From NCBI GenBank assembly GCA_964455375.1, contig CAYVXE010000074.1, positions 1 through 21,991 on the forward strand: 21,991 nt of DNA. Direction: 5' to 3'. The stretch's first letter is position 1, and every line of letters begins with the position of its first letter. A program made the translations under genes and the position numbers. This DNA comes from CAYVXE01 sp964455375. Its GTDB lineage: Bacteria > Zhuqueibacterota > Zhuqueibacteria > Oceanimicrobiales > Oceanimicrobiaceae. The notes beneath the pieces were generated by a model. That model did no database searches, was not told the DNA's origin, and saw only the letters and a list, made by a program, of their open reading frames with translations. Shown here one piece after another: positions 1-7,032 of this stretch.

Positions 1-1
1 A

Positions 2-1291
2 TTAAATCAAGATTCCGGCAATGGATGCTGTAAGCCAGGAGGCCAATGCTCCTCCAATCATCGCTTTTAGTCCGAGTTTGGCAAGATCATGTTTACGTGA
101 TGGTGCTATTCCGCCAATGCCGCCAATCTGAATTGCGATAGAACTGAAATTAGCAAATCCACACAATGCGTATGTTGCCAGTGTAAACGATCTTGGTGAA
201 AGGACGTCTTTCCATTGGCCTAATTGCACATAAGCGACAAATTCATTGATAGAAATTTTTGTTCCTAATAAGTAACCGAACTTCATGGCATCCGCAGGCT
301 CGATGCCCATAACCAGGGCCAGGGGCGAAAAAAGATATCCGAGAATTATTTTTAAGCTCAGATCAGAAAAACCGAAGAGCATGCCGACTTTCATTAAAGC
401 GAAATCGAACATGGCGATGATTGCAATGAAGGCCAATAACATTGCGCCTACATTGAGTGCAAGTTTCATACCGTCTGCAGCGCCGTTTGCGGCAGCATCA
501 ACGATATTCGTGGTTGTTTTTTCTAGTTTGAAGCTTGTATCGCCCTTTGTTGATGATTCTTCTGTTTCCGGAAAAATGATTTTTGCCATCACCAGGGCAG
601 CAGGCGCCGACATGACACTTGCTGCCATGAGATCTCCTGCATCGGCACCGAAACGCACATAAGCGGCCATGACACCTCCGGCAATGGTCGCAAATCCACC
701 GCACATAACCGCCATCAATTCTGACTTTGTCATCCTTTCCACAAATGGTTTTATGACCAGGGGTGCTTCTGTTTGTCCCACAAAAATATTGGATGCAACA
801 GATAAGGTTTCAGCGCCGCTGGTTCCCATAAATTTAGTCATCACCCAGGCAACACCCTTGACGACTTTTTCCATGAAACCGATGTGATATAGAACGGACA
901 TTATGGATGCAAAAAATATGATCGTAGGTAGTACATGGATAGCAAAGGATATCCCTATATTTATGAATGATCCGCTTGTTGGATCCCATATTTGGTAAGG
1001 GCCGCGTCCGTCACCCAGGGCACTGACGATGCCCGGGTCACCGCGATACAGATTGCCGAAGAGGAAAGAGGCGCCGGCATCGGTAAAACTCAATAATTTT
1101 GTAATCGCTGCTTTCGCATAGACGAACACCATCTGCCCGGGGGTTGTTTTCAAAATTATGACTGCAAAAACGATTTGCAGGAAAAGCCCCCATACCACAA
1201 CTCGGTAACTAATTTGTTTCTTATTGTTTGAAAGCAGCCAGGCGATGCCGAGCAGCACAAAGCAACCAAATGCACTAACCAGACGTTCCAT
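2..1291 (-). CDS. nupC: Concentrative nucleoside transporter (NupC/CNT family)
   Basis: Inner-membrane symporter that takes up nucleosides with Na+ or H+. The 429-residue length and pattern of long hydrophobic segments fit bacterial CNTs. The substrate-site motifs of the family are visible: GQTE at residues 172-175, which contacts the nucleobase in the known CNT structure; NE at 349-350; and the NFSS segment at 381-384, which contacts ribose and base. The ATG is preceded by GGAGGG with a 5-base spacer, so the start is secure, and the stop lies just inside the window edge. It is the last visible gene of the leftward cluster ssb-cdd-udk-tdk-nupC, 34 bases after tdk. The neighbouring uridine, cytidine and thymidine enzymes suggest a pyrimidine or broad nucleoside substrate. 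Exact specificity and coupling ion cannot be read from the sequence. Confidence 0.93.
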   Translation of the reverse strand: MERLVSAFGCFVLLGIAWLLSNNKKQISYRVVVWGLFLQIVFAVIILKTTPGQMVFVYAKAAITKLLSFTDAGASFLFGNLYRGDPGIVSALGDGRGPYQIWDPTSGSFINIGISFAIHVLPTIIFFASIMSVLYHIGFMEKVVKGVAWVMTKFMGTSGAETLSVASNIFVGQTEAPLVIKPFVERMTKSELMAVMCGGFATIAGGVMAAYVRFGADAGDLMAASVMSAPAALVMAKIIFPETEESSTKGDTSFKLEKTTTNIVDAAANGAADGMKLALNVGAMLLAFIAIIAMFDFALMKVGMLFGFSDLSLKIILGYLFSPLALVMGIEPADAMKFGYLLGTKISINEFVAYVQLGQWKDVLSPRSFTLATYALCGFANFSSIAIQIGGIGGIAPSRKHDLAKLGLKAMIGGALASWLTASIAGILI

Positions 1292-1325
1292 GAATTCCCT
1301 CCATTCTAAAAAATTACAGTTTCAA

Positions 1326-1892
1326 CTATTCGTCTTCAGGTGGTTCAAAACAATTTCGACATCTTGCTTCATACAGGTCTTTCGCGCCCACGATAACGCG
1401 TTCGGAGTCTTGTGTGATCCTGTAAGTACGGTTAGCAGGATTGCCGCAAATAACACAAATGGCCAACGTTTTCGTGATCGATTCAGCGATGGCAAGGAGT
1501 TGTGGCATGGGTTCAAACGGTTTACCTAGGTAATCCTGATCGAGACCGGCGACAATCACCCGTTTTCCTTTTGTTGCAAGTTCTTCACAGACATCCACTA
1601 AATCCATATCAAAAAATTGCCCTTCGTCAATAGCAACGACTTTTGCATCTCTGGCCAGTCTTAAAATGTCACTTGCGTGTTCAACAGAAACAGAGGGTAT
1701 TTTTTGTTCACTGTGCGACACAATATGTTGCGCTGAATAACGTTTATCTATTTTCGGTTTGAAAATAGCGACTTTCTGTCGTGCGATCTGTGCCCGGCGT
1801 AAACGACGAATCAATTCTTCGGTTTTGCCGCTGAACATACTGCCGGTTATGACTTCAATCCAACCTAAATCTCTCGACACAACATTAAGCAT
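1326..1892 (-). CDS. tdk: Thymidine kinase (type II, zinc-binding)
   Basis: Cytosolic enzyme that phosphorylates thymidine (and usually deoxyuridine) with ATP to give dTMP. The 188 residues match the compact type II family. The Walker A motif GSMFSGKT lies at residues 17-24. The DEGQFF segment at 89-94 supplies the catalytic Glu90. Two CxxC pairs (Cys146/149 and Cys178/181) form the structural zinc site, with the lasso segment between them. The ATG follows AAGGAG with a 6-base spacer. It sits 41 bases after udk and 34 before nupC, in the same direction, consistent with co-transcription in a nucleoside salvage operon. Confidence 0.95.
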   Translation of the reverse strand: MLNVVSRDLGWIEVITGSMFSGKTEELIRRLRRAQIARQKVAIFKPKIDKRYSAQHIVSHSEQKIPSVSVEHASDILRLARDAKVVAIDEGQFFDMDLVDVCEELATKGKRVIVAGLDQDYLGKPFEPMPQLLAIAESITKTLAICVICGNPANRTYRITQDSERVIVGAKDLYEARCRNCFEPPEDE

Positions 1893-1933
1893 ATATCACT
1901 CCTTGAAATCTTTCAACAGTAAAGTAAAAAATA

Positions 1934-2605
1934 TTATTGATGTTCGCGCAGGACAGCCTGGATTTTCGTTTTAATCAAGTCGATGGCAACTTTATTATAT
2001 CCACCTTCTGGAACGATGATATCGGCATATCGTTTAGAAGGTTCTACAAATTGCATGTGCATGGGTCGAACGCTTTCTTCATATTGTTTAATGACCGATT
2101 CCATTGAGCGTCCTCTTTCCAGAATGTCACGTCTCAGGCGCCGAATCAGTCTGATATCTGAATCTGTATCCACATAGATTTTAATATCCATCAATTCCCG
2201 CAACGCCCGATTATCAAAAATTAAGATTCCTTCGAGTACAATGATACTGTGCGGACCAATGGGTAAGGTTTCACCACTTCGGGTGTGGGTGACGAAATTG
2301 TAGACGGGTTGTTGAATGGTTTCGCCTAAGAGCAGGCTTTTCAGGTGGGAGATGAGTAAATCTGTGTCAATGGAAGCCGGATGGTCAAAATTCCCCTTAC
2401 AGCGATCTTCAAGGGGTAAATGGCTGAGGTCTTTATAATAGGAGTCTTGGCAAATTCGAACGACACGGTCTGAGCCTAACTCTTTGTAAATATTACTTGC
2501 AACAAGTGTCTTTCCGGAACCTGAGCCGCCGGCAATACCGATTAATACCCCTTTGTGTTTCAATCTTTGTCTTTCTCCATTTCTGCAGTTAAGGTTGTGT
2601 TCCAT
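1934..2605 (-). CDS. udk: Uridine (cytidine) kinase
   Basis: Cytosolic P-loop kinase converting uridine or cytidine to UMP or CMP, normally with ATP or GTP. The Walker A loop GGSGSGKT is at residues 26-33 counted from the ATG. Further on are the QDSYYKD segment, a conserved FDHPASID stretch and the RLIRRLRRDILERGR helix typical of the family. The ATG at 2605 abuts the cdd stop directly (TGA then ATG). An in-frame TTG at 2563 is preceded by GGAG and would give a 209-residue protein, closer to the length of E. coli Udk. The first 14 residues are therefore uncertain. Its product joins Cdd and Tdk in pyrimidine salvage, fed by the downstream transporter. Confidence 0.93.
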   Translation of the reverse strand: MEHNLNCRNGERQRLKHKGVLIGIAGGSGSGKTLVASNIYKELGSDRVVRICQDSYYKDLSHLPLEDRCKGNFDHPASIDTDLLISHLKSLLLGETIQQPVYNFVTHTRSGETLPIGPHSIIVLEGILIFDNRALRELMDIKIYVDTDSDIRLIRRLRRDILERGRSMESVIKQYEESVRPMHMQFVEPSKRYADIIVPEGGYNKVAIDLIKTKIQAVLREHQ

Positions 2606-3034
2606 TCATTCTTCTTTGTCATGGGAAACAGTGCTCTTCAATGTGTCTTTGGTAAAGGCCTCCGGAAGAAGTTCCCGCATGGTCATTTCTTTAATTTGAT
2701 TCTTGGAATTTAGCAGAAGGACTTTTAGATCCGGTGCAAAATCGAAGAGGACCTGGCGGCAGGCACCGCATGGTGAGCAAAATTCTTCGGAATCGGCTTT
2801 GATTGCAATTTGTGCGTATTCTCTTTCGCCTTCTGAAATTGCTTTGAATACTGCTACCCGTTCTGCACAAATGGTGAGACTAAAAGAACTATTCTCGACA
2901 TTGCATCCGGTGAAAATTTTCCCGGATTTTGTTTCCAGAGCTGCACCAACAGGAAAATTCGAAAAAGGCGCATAGGCCATTTTTTGCGCGGCAATGACTT
3001 TTTTAATTAAAATACCAGATTTGTTTTGATTCAA
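2606..3034 (-). CDS. cdd: Cytidine deaminase (homotetrameric type), TTG start
   Basis: Zinc enzyme that deaminates cytidine and deoxycytidine to uridine and deoxyuridine. With a TTG start at 3034 the protein has 142 residues, the usual size of the short tetrameric form. Cys56 and Glu58 of the CAE motif and Cys89/Cys92 of PCGAC provide the zinc ligands and the proton shuttle. AYAPFSNFPVGAAL near residue 20 is the family hallmark. The open frame runs upstream into ssb in another frame, but that extension has no family resemblance. TTG is chosen because GGGAG (3041-3045 complement) lies 6 bases upstream and because it leaves the expected 20 or so residues before AYAPFS. The only later ATG begins at that motif itself and would remove the first helix. 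Confidence 0.92.
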   Translation of the reverse strand: MNQNKSGILIKKVIAAQKMAYAPFSNFPVGAALETKSGKIFTGCNVENSSFSLTICAERVAVFKAISEGEREYAQIAIKADSEEFCSPCGACRQVLFDFAPDLKVLLLNSKNQIKEMTMRELLPEAFTKDTLKSTVSHDKEE

Positions 3035-3040
3035 AAGATT

Positions 3041-3045
3041 CTCCC
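3041..3045 (-). promoter_or_regulatory. Ribosome binding site deciding the cdd TTG start
   Basis: The minus strand reads GGGAG, then six bases, then TTG. No ATG lies in a sensible position between the ssb stop and the conserved deaminase core. This site is the main reason for calling a TTG start. Confidence 0.65.
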
Positions 3046-3058
3046 GGCAAATGAATGT

Positions 3059-3098
3059 GAGACAAAAAATCCGAGAAATGTCCCGGATTTTTTGTCTC
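3059..3098 (-). terminator. Hairpin terminator or attenuator between ssb and cdd
   Basis: A perfect 15-base inverted repeat (3059-3073 with 3084-3098) flanks a 10-base loop. On the minus strand the 3' arm contains a GG-A-T6 stretch, so a shorter GC core followed by a U run can form, as in intrinsic terminators. The A/T arms are symmetrical, so it could work in both directions. It lies 69 bases after the ssb stop and 25 bases before the cdd start. It may end most ssb transcripts while letting some read-through into the salvage genes. Confidence 0.7.
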
Positions 3099-3167
3099 GA
3101 TATGTTTGACGTTTCAGTAGGAACAGACAATTCAAAGATGAGTACTCTCGTCCAAATGCTGCTTGGG

Positions 3168-3605
3168 TTAAAACGGCAAATCGTCTTCCTCAGAGACGTT
3201 TTGGGCAGGTTCCGCCACCGTGTCTGCCGGCGGTGCTGAAGATTGTTGCGATCCGCCTTCCTGTTTCTTATCCAGCATTGCCAATGATTCCGCTTGCACT
3301 TCTGTGGTATAGCGCTTGACTCCATCTTTGTCATCCCAGGTACGAGTGCGCAAACTTCCCTCGATGTACACTTTACTGCCTTTTTTTAAATACTCACCGG
3401 CAATTTCAGCGAGTTTTCTCCACATGACGATGCGATGCCATTCCGTTCGTTCTTTACGATTGCCGTCCGAATCTTTCCAGTATTCATTAGTTGCTAAACT
3501 AAAATTTGTAACCGCCGCCCCACTTGGCGTGTACTTCAATTCAGGATCCTGGCCCAGATGTCCTATCAGGATCACCTTATTTACCGTACCACCTCCAGTT
3601 GCCAT
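3168..3605 (-). CDS. ssb: Single-stranded DNA-binding protein
   Basis: Binds and protects single-stranded DNA in replication, recombination and repair, and recruits partner proteins. The N-terminal OB fold occupies about residues 1-112, with NKVILIGHLGQDPELKYT and the RTEWHRIVMW core visible. A short Q/P/A/E-rich linker follows. The protein ends in the acidic tip EEDDLPF, the conserved partner-binding peptide. Length is 145 residues, slightly short of the E. coli protein because of the reduced linker. The ATG follows AGGAGGG with a suitable spacer. It heads the leftward nucleoside salvage cluster and has its own good promoter. Confidence 0.97.
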   Translation of the reverse strand: MATGGGTVNKVILIGHLGQDPELKYTPSGAAVTNFSLATNEYWKDSDGNRKERTEWHRIVMWRKLAEIAGEYLKKGSKVYIEGSLRTRTWDDKDGVKRYTTEVQAESLAMLDKKQEGGSQQSSAPPADTVAEPAQNVSEEDDLPF

Positions 3606-3637
3606 AACACACCCTCCTAAAGTTTAGTTTACAGTGA

Positions 3638-3653
3638 ATGATTATTAAATCAT
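3638..3653. promoter_or_regulatory. Palindrome overlapping the ssb transcription start
   Basis: ATGATT-N4-AATCAT is a perfect 6+6 inverted repeat. It begins inside the predicted -10 box of ssb and covers the expected start of transcription, a position typical of repressor sites. No known regulator consensus was recognised. Confidence 0.35.
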
Positions 3654-3680
3654 CGTAACAAAAAAAAAGAAGATAGTCAA
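3652..3680 (-). promoter_or_regulatory. Predicted sigma70 promoter of ssb
   Basis: The minus strand carries TTGACT (3680-3675), a 17-base spacer rich in T, and TACGAT (3657-3652). Spacing is ideal, and initiation is expected near 3645, about 40 bases before the ssb ATG. Confidence 0.6.
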
Positions 3681-3709
3681 GCAATTTTTACTTAGAAATG
3701 TAGAGAAAA

Positions 3710-3730
3710 CGGAATTGATAATCATTCCCG
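3710..3730 (-). terminator. Weak terminator after the small exported protein gene
   Basis: Immediately after the stop codon at 3734 the minus strand can form a stem with CGGGAAT pairing ATTCCG (one bulge), followed by TTTT. An overlapping alternative stem, TCATTCC with GGAATGA, uses the end of the coding region. The same bases resemble a Fur box (14 of 19 by eye). Confidence 0.35.
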
Positions 3731-3733
3731 CTA

Positions 3734-4129
3734 CTAAGGAATGACTAACTCGGGCAACGAGGGGTGGCTCAGGTGACCTTTCGTATTTCTACTGCGAATA
3801 TGGACAAAACAAGGAGATGCTGCCTGTTCCTTGTCAATTTTAAATTGATGAATATTTTTATCTAATTGAAGTGGTTCCGGCAAATCGGACAAAAAACCAA
3901 AAACAAGGCTTTTCGTTGAGATGTAAATATTGTATCCCTGAAAATCGGGTTTACTCTCATCGGTACTGGCTTGCCACTTCAGTAAAAGTTCATCACCGTC
4001 TATTGTGTAAGTTACATGTCGCGGCGGGGCCAGGTCGATGACATCTTCCACGCGCTGGATTGTGCTTGCACAATACGTTAACACACAAATCAGTGAGACG
4101 AGAAACAAGTTTTTTGAAAGAAAGGGCAT
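3734..4129 (-). CDS. Small exported protein with FN3-like domain, possible lipoprotein
   Basis: A 131-residue protein of unknown role. Residues 1-19 form a signal peptide (basic start, hydrophobic FLVSLICVLTY). Cys20 may be a lipidation site, but the residue before it is Tyr, which is unusual for a lipobox, so plain secretion is also possible. From about residue 34 the pattern APPRHVTYT...LLLKWQAS...GYNIYIS looks like a single fibronectin type III strand set, and the C-terminal part continues it (FVHIRSRNTKGHLS). The ATG lies 20 bases after the decarboxylase stop with only a weak ribosome site, so it is probably co-transcribed with that gene. No specific function can be assigned. Confidence 0.75.
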   Translation of the reverse strand: MPFLSKNLFLVSLICVLTYCASTIQRVEDVIDLAPPRHVTYTIDGDELLLKWQASTDESKPDFQGYNIYISTKSLVFGFLSDLPEPLQLDKNIHQFKIDKEQAASPCFVHIRSRNTKGHLSHPSLPELVIP

Positions 4130-4149
4130 TTTCCGTGCGGATGTGTAAA

Positions 4150-5595
4150 TTAATTTTCCCGAAGGAGTTTTGCAACCTTCTCCTGCAGGACTTTCAGGGT
4201 CAAGTCGATGATGTCTAAATGACTGCGGAACACGAGAACGGCCAGTCGCAAGGTAAATTTTCCGTTTAGAATTGTTGATGAAACAAAAATGCGTCCATCC
4301 TGATGTATTTCACGAATCAGCTTCCGATTGAATTCATTGGCATCGCCGTTCCTGGGAATGTAGCGGTAGGTGACAACGGACAAATCCGGATGAGGTCCAA
4401 CCTCAAAGCCGTCTATTTCCCGGATTTTCTCATAGAAATAACGGGCGAGCCATAGTTTCTCTTCCAGGGCTGCACGAAACGGCGCGACTCCCAGCAATTT
4501 CAGCGGCAACCACATGCGTGGGCCGCGAAAGTGCTTGGTGAGTTCAGGGGACAAGTCAGCAGGTGAGAGTTCATTTTGGGCAACGGTTAACGTGTCCTGC
4601 ATATAGTTTGCCAAGTAGTAATGCGACGTGAGGATGGCCTGTTTGTTTTTCACCAAAACAGCTCCCGAGCCGTACGGTAAAAATAATCCTTTGTGCGGAT
4701 CCATAACGAGTGAGTCTGACCGTTCAATTCCTGAGAGAATTTTTTTCCCCTCCTCACACAACACAAAAAAACCGCCGTATGCGCCGTCGATGTGGTACCA
4801 GAGATCGTTCCCGTGAGCAATATCAGCAATTTTATTTAATGGATCTACGGCGCCTGTATCCGTTGTACCCGCTGAGGCGATGACGAGCCATGGACGCAAC
4901 CCTTTCCGTTTGTCTTGTTGAATGGCCGTAGCGAGTGCGTCTGCCTGCATCCGATATTTTTTATCCAGTGGAATTTTTCGGATGACGCATTCCTGCAATC
5001 CGGCAATGCGAATGGCTTTGTTGACGCAATGGTGCACCTGCTCGGAGAGGTAAATGACTGTTTTATCCAGGTCTTTTCCTTTGAGTTGAAACGCATCTCT
5101 GGCAGCCACGATAGCGATCAAGTTGGCGATGCTGCCGCCGGAGGTTAAATTGCCCACAGCATCTGCAGGGTAGCCGACAATTTTTGCCATCCATCGGATG
5201 AGCATGTTTTCCATGCGTACGGCACCCGGGTTGGCAAAGAAAACACCGGAATAGCGGTTTGTAATGTCCGCCAGGAAATCTCCGAAAGCGGAATGAACGA
5301 GACCGCCCCCGGGGATGTAGCCTAAATGGCCGCCGGAAGCAGGATTGATTCCGGGGCCGTCAACATTGGTTTTCATAAATTCCAAAATGTCGTTCAGGGA
5401 TGTCGGTGTTTCTGAAATGGAATCGTCAGGAGCGTTAAGGCTTTCATCCGGTGCTTTGTAAGCTGGGGATGAATTTAGATGATCTAAAAATTTTTCTGCG
5501 TAGGTTTGAACCTCCCTGAAAAGTTGTGTGCGCTGTTCCCTTGTTGGTTCAAGGTGGCGCGAGATTTTTTCTAACTCTTTTATTTTAGTAATCAT
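4150..5595 (-). CDS. Pyridoxal-phosphate-dependent (group II) amino acid decarboxylase
   Basis: Fold-type I PLP enzyme of the aromatic-L-amino-acid/glutamate/diaminobutyrate decarboxylase group. It removes CO2 from an amino acid to give an amine. In its 481 residues the cofactor site is intact: TSGGSIANL (151-159) for phosphate binding, His189 in EQVHHCVNKA stacking on the ring, HIDGAYGG with Asp270 contacting the pyridine nitrogen, and Lys302 in MDPHKG forming the Schiff base. The substrate cannot be read reliably. The YIPGGGLV region and overall length fit the tyrosine/DOPA/tryptophan-type branch better than GadB. It lies 25 bases after gpmA and just ahead of the small exported protein. The ATG has no strong ribosome site, so translation may depend on upstream genes. 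Related group II enzymes can act as aldehyde synthases or sulphinate decarboxylases. Confidence 0.9.
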   Translation of the reverse strand: MITKIKELEKISRHLEPTREQRTQLFREVQTYAEKFLDHLNSSPAYKAPDESLNAPDDSISETPTSLNDILEFMKTNVDGPGINPASGGHLGYIPGGGLVHSAFGDFLADITNRYSGVFFANPGAVRMENMLIRWMAKIVGYPADAVGNLTSGGSIANLIAIVAARDAFQLKGKDLDKTVIYLSEQVHHCVNKAIRIAGLQECVIRKIPLDKKYRMQADALATAIQQDKRKGLRPWLVIASAGTTDTGAVDPLNKIADIAHGNDLWYHIDGAYGGFFVLCEEGKKILSGIERSDSLVMDPHKGLFLPYGSGAVLVKNKQAILTSHYYLANYMQDTLTVAQNELSPADLSPELTKHFRGPRMWLPLKLLGVAPFRAALEEKLWLARYFYEKIREIDGFEVGPHPDLSVVTYRYIPRNGDANEFNRKLIREIHQDGRIFVSSTILNGKFTLRLAVLVFRSHLDIIDLTLKVLQEKVAKLLREN

Positions 5596-5620
5596 AGTGT
5601 TAGCACTTTCGTCGAAAGAA

Positions 5621-6367
5621 TCATTTCGCTTTTCCTTGATTTGCCACCGCCTCCATAGCTTTTTTGACCTTTTCGGGGTCTCCCAGGTAGTAGTGTTTTA
5701 CGGGTTTTAAGTCGGAATCCAGTTCATACACCAGCGGCATACCGGTGGGAATGTTCAAACCGACAATTTCCTGTTCTGAAACGTTATCGAGATATTTGAC
5801 CAGTGCCCGCAAGCTGTTACCGTGCGCTGCAATAATGACTTTTTCCCCTGATTTGATGGTTGGGACAATGGTTTCATGCCAATAGGGTAAAAAACGACCG
5901 ACGGTATCTTTCAAGCATTCTGTGAGTGGCAGATCTGTTGCGCTCAAGGAGGCATATCGAGGATCGTTACCGGGGTATCTGTCATCGGAAGGTTCCAGAG
6001 CTGGAGGGGGCGTGTCATAGCTTCTGCGCCAGATCAGGACCTGGTCGTCGCCATATTTGGCAGCAGTTTCGGCCTTGTTTAAGCCCTGCAGCGCGCCGTA
6101 GTGGCGTTCATTTAACCGCCAGGAGCGATAAACGGGAATCCACATCAGGTCCATTTCCTCCAATGCAAGCCATAAAGTTTTAATTGCGCGTTTGAGTACG
6201 GAGGTAAAAGCAACATCAAAGGTAAACCCGTTTTCTCTTAAAATATTTCCCGCTTGCTGTGCCTCAAAAAGACCTTTGTCAGATAATTTCACATCTGTCC
6301 AGCCGGTAAACTTGTTCTCTTTATTCCATTGGCTTTCACCATGCCTGAGTAAGACGAGTTTGGTCAT
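5621..6367 (-). CDS. gpmA: 2,3-bisphosphoglycerate-dependent phosphoglycerate mutase
   Basis: Glycolytic and gluconeogenic enzyme interconverting 3- and 2-phosphoglycerate through a phosphohistidine. RHGESQWN at residues 8-15 contains the phosphorylated His9. The ENKFTGWTDVKLSDKG segment and WRLNERHYGALQGLNK are family signatures of the dependent type. The second catalytic histidine lies in IIAAHGNSLRAL. Length (248) matches E. coli GpmA. The ATG follows AGGAG with a 6-base spacer. It sits 52 bases after ferritin and 25 before the decarboxylase in the same direction, so an operon is possible though the functions are unrelated. Confidence 0.96.
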   Translation of the reverse strand: MTKLVLLRHGESQWNKENKFTGWTDVKLSDKGLFEAQQAGNILRENGFTFDVAFTSVLKRAIKTLWLALEEMDLMWIPVYRSWRLNERHYGALQGLNKAETAAKYGDDQVLIWRRSYDTPPPALEPSDDRYPGNDPRYASLSATDLPLTECLKDTVGRFLPYWHETIVPTIKSGEKVIIAAHGNSLRALVKYLDNVSEQEIVGLNIPTGMPLVYELDSDLKPVKHYYLGDPEKVKKAMEAVANQGKAK

Positions 6368-6419
6368 TTTTTTCTCCTACTTAAAATAAAACATCCAATC
6401 CGTTGGTTGTTAAAAGTTA

Positions 6420-6923
6420 CTATTTTCCACCTTCCACATTTCTGGAACCTAACTCACGGTCTAACATAAGCAGAACTGTTTTGTTGTCGTCTGCCAGTTT
6501 TATTTGTTCCACAACATCACTGGCATTTTTTTCCTCTTCCACTTGTTCGGAAATAAACCACTGCATTTCCACCTGTGTAGGGTAGTCGTTTTTTTTAACC
6601 GCGAGTGCGTACAAGTCGTGAATCATTCCAGTGACTTTTTGTTCATGTTCGAGAACGTTTTCAAATAGGGATAATGGTGAATGAAATTCGTTTGGCGGTT
6701 GGTCAATGGTTTTTAGCAGAACTTTTCCACCACGGTCGTTTAGGAATTTGAACAGCCGCATTGCATGTGCATTTTCCTCTTCGTACTGTTGGAACATCCA
6801 ATTGGCAAAACCGGGCAAATTTATCGTTTCACAATAGGCTGACATGGACAGGTAAAGATATGCTGAATAAAATTCGTTTTTAATTTGTTCATTTAGCGCT
6901 GCTTCAATCGTTTTATTAATCAT
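6420..6923 (-). CDS. ftnA: Non-haem ferritin
   Basis: Iron-storage protein that oxidises Fe2+ and mineralises it inside a 24-subunit shell. Using the ATG at 6923 the protein has 167 residues and its ligands fall exactly on E. coli FtnA numbering: Glu17, Glu50, His53, Glu94, Gln127 and Glu130. The open frame extends 22 codons further upstream. The inner ATG is preferred because GAGGAGAG lies just upstream and the protein then begins like the family (MINKTIEAALNEQIKNE). No haem-ligand methionine of bacterioferritin type is apparent. A structured RNA gene with its own terminator lies just upstream in the same orientation, so iron-responsive control through that RNA cannot be excluded. Confidence 0.95.
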   Translation of the reverse strand: MINKTIEAALNEQIKNEFYSAYLYLSMSAYCETINLPGFANWMFQQYEEENAHAMRLFKFLNDRGGKVLLKTIDQPPNEFHSPLSLFENVLEHEQKVTGMIHDLYALAVKKNDYPTQVEMQWFISEQVEEEKNASDVVEQIKLADDNKTVLLMLDRELGSRNVEGGK

Positions 6924-6990
6924 AAGGCTCTCCTCTGTCATAAATTTTAAGTAGGGTTTTGTTAAGCTTACATAGAAATATAATGACAAA

Positions 6991-7018
6991 TGTATAAAAA
7001 GAAAAGTACTTTACACAA
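6991..7018 (-). promoter_or_regulatory. Possible ferritin promoter
   Basis: TTGTGT, 16 bases, TATACA on the minus strand, directly after the upstream terminator and about 60 bases ahead of the ferritin ATG. The match is only moderate, but the position is right for an independent ferritin promoter. Confidence 0.3.
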
Positions 7019-7032
7019 AAAGATTTTTGGGC

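Noticed and set aside
3035..3334. N-terminal extension of cytidine deaminase by about 100 residues, reaching into ssb
   Set aside because: The extra residues overlap ssb in another frame, have no deaminase resemblance, and a TTG with a good ribosome site gives the normal family length.
6924..6989. Upstream 22-codon extension of ferritin
   Set aside because: The inner ATG has a strong GAGGAG site and puts all metal ligands at the usual family positions.
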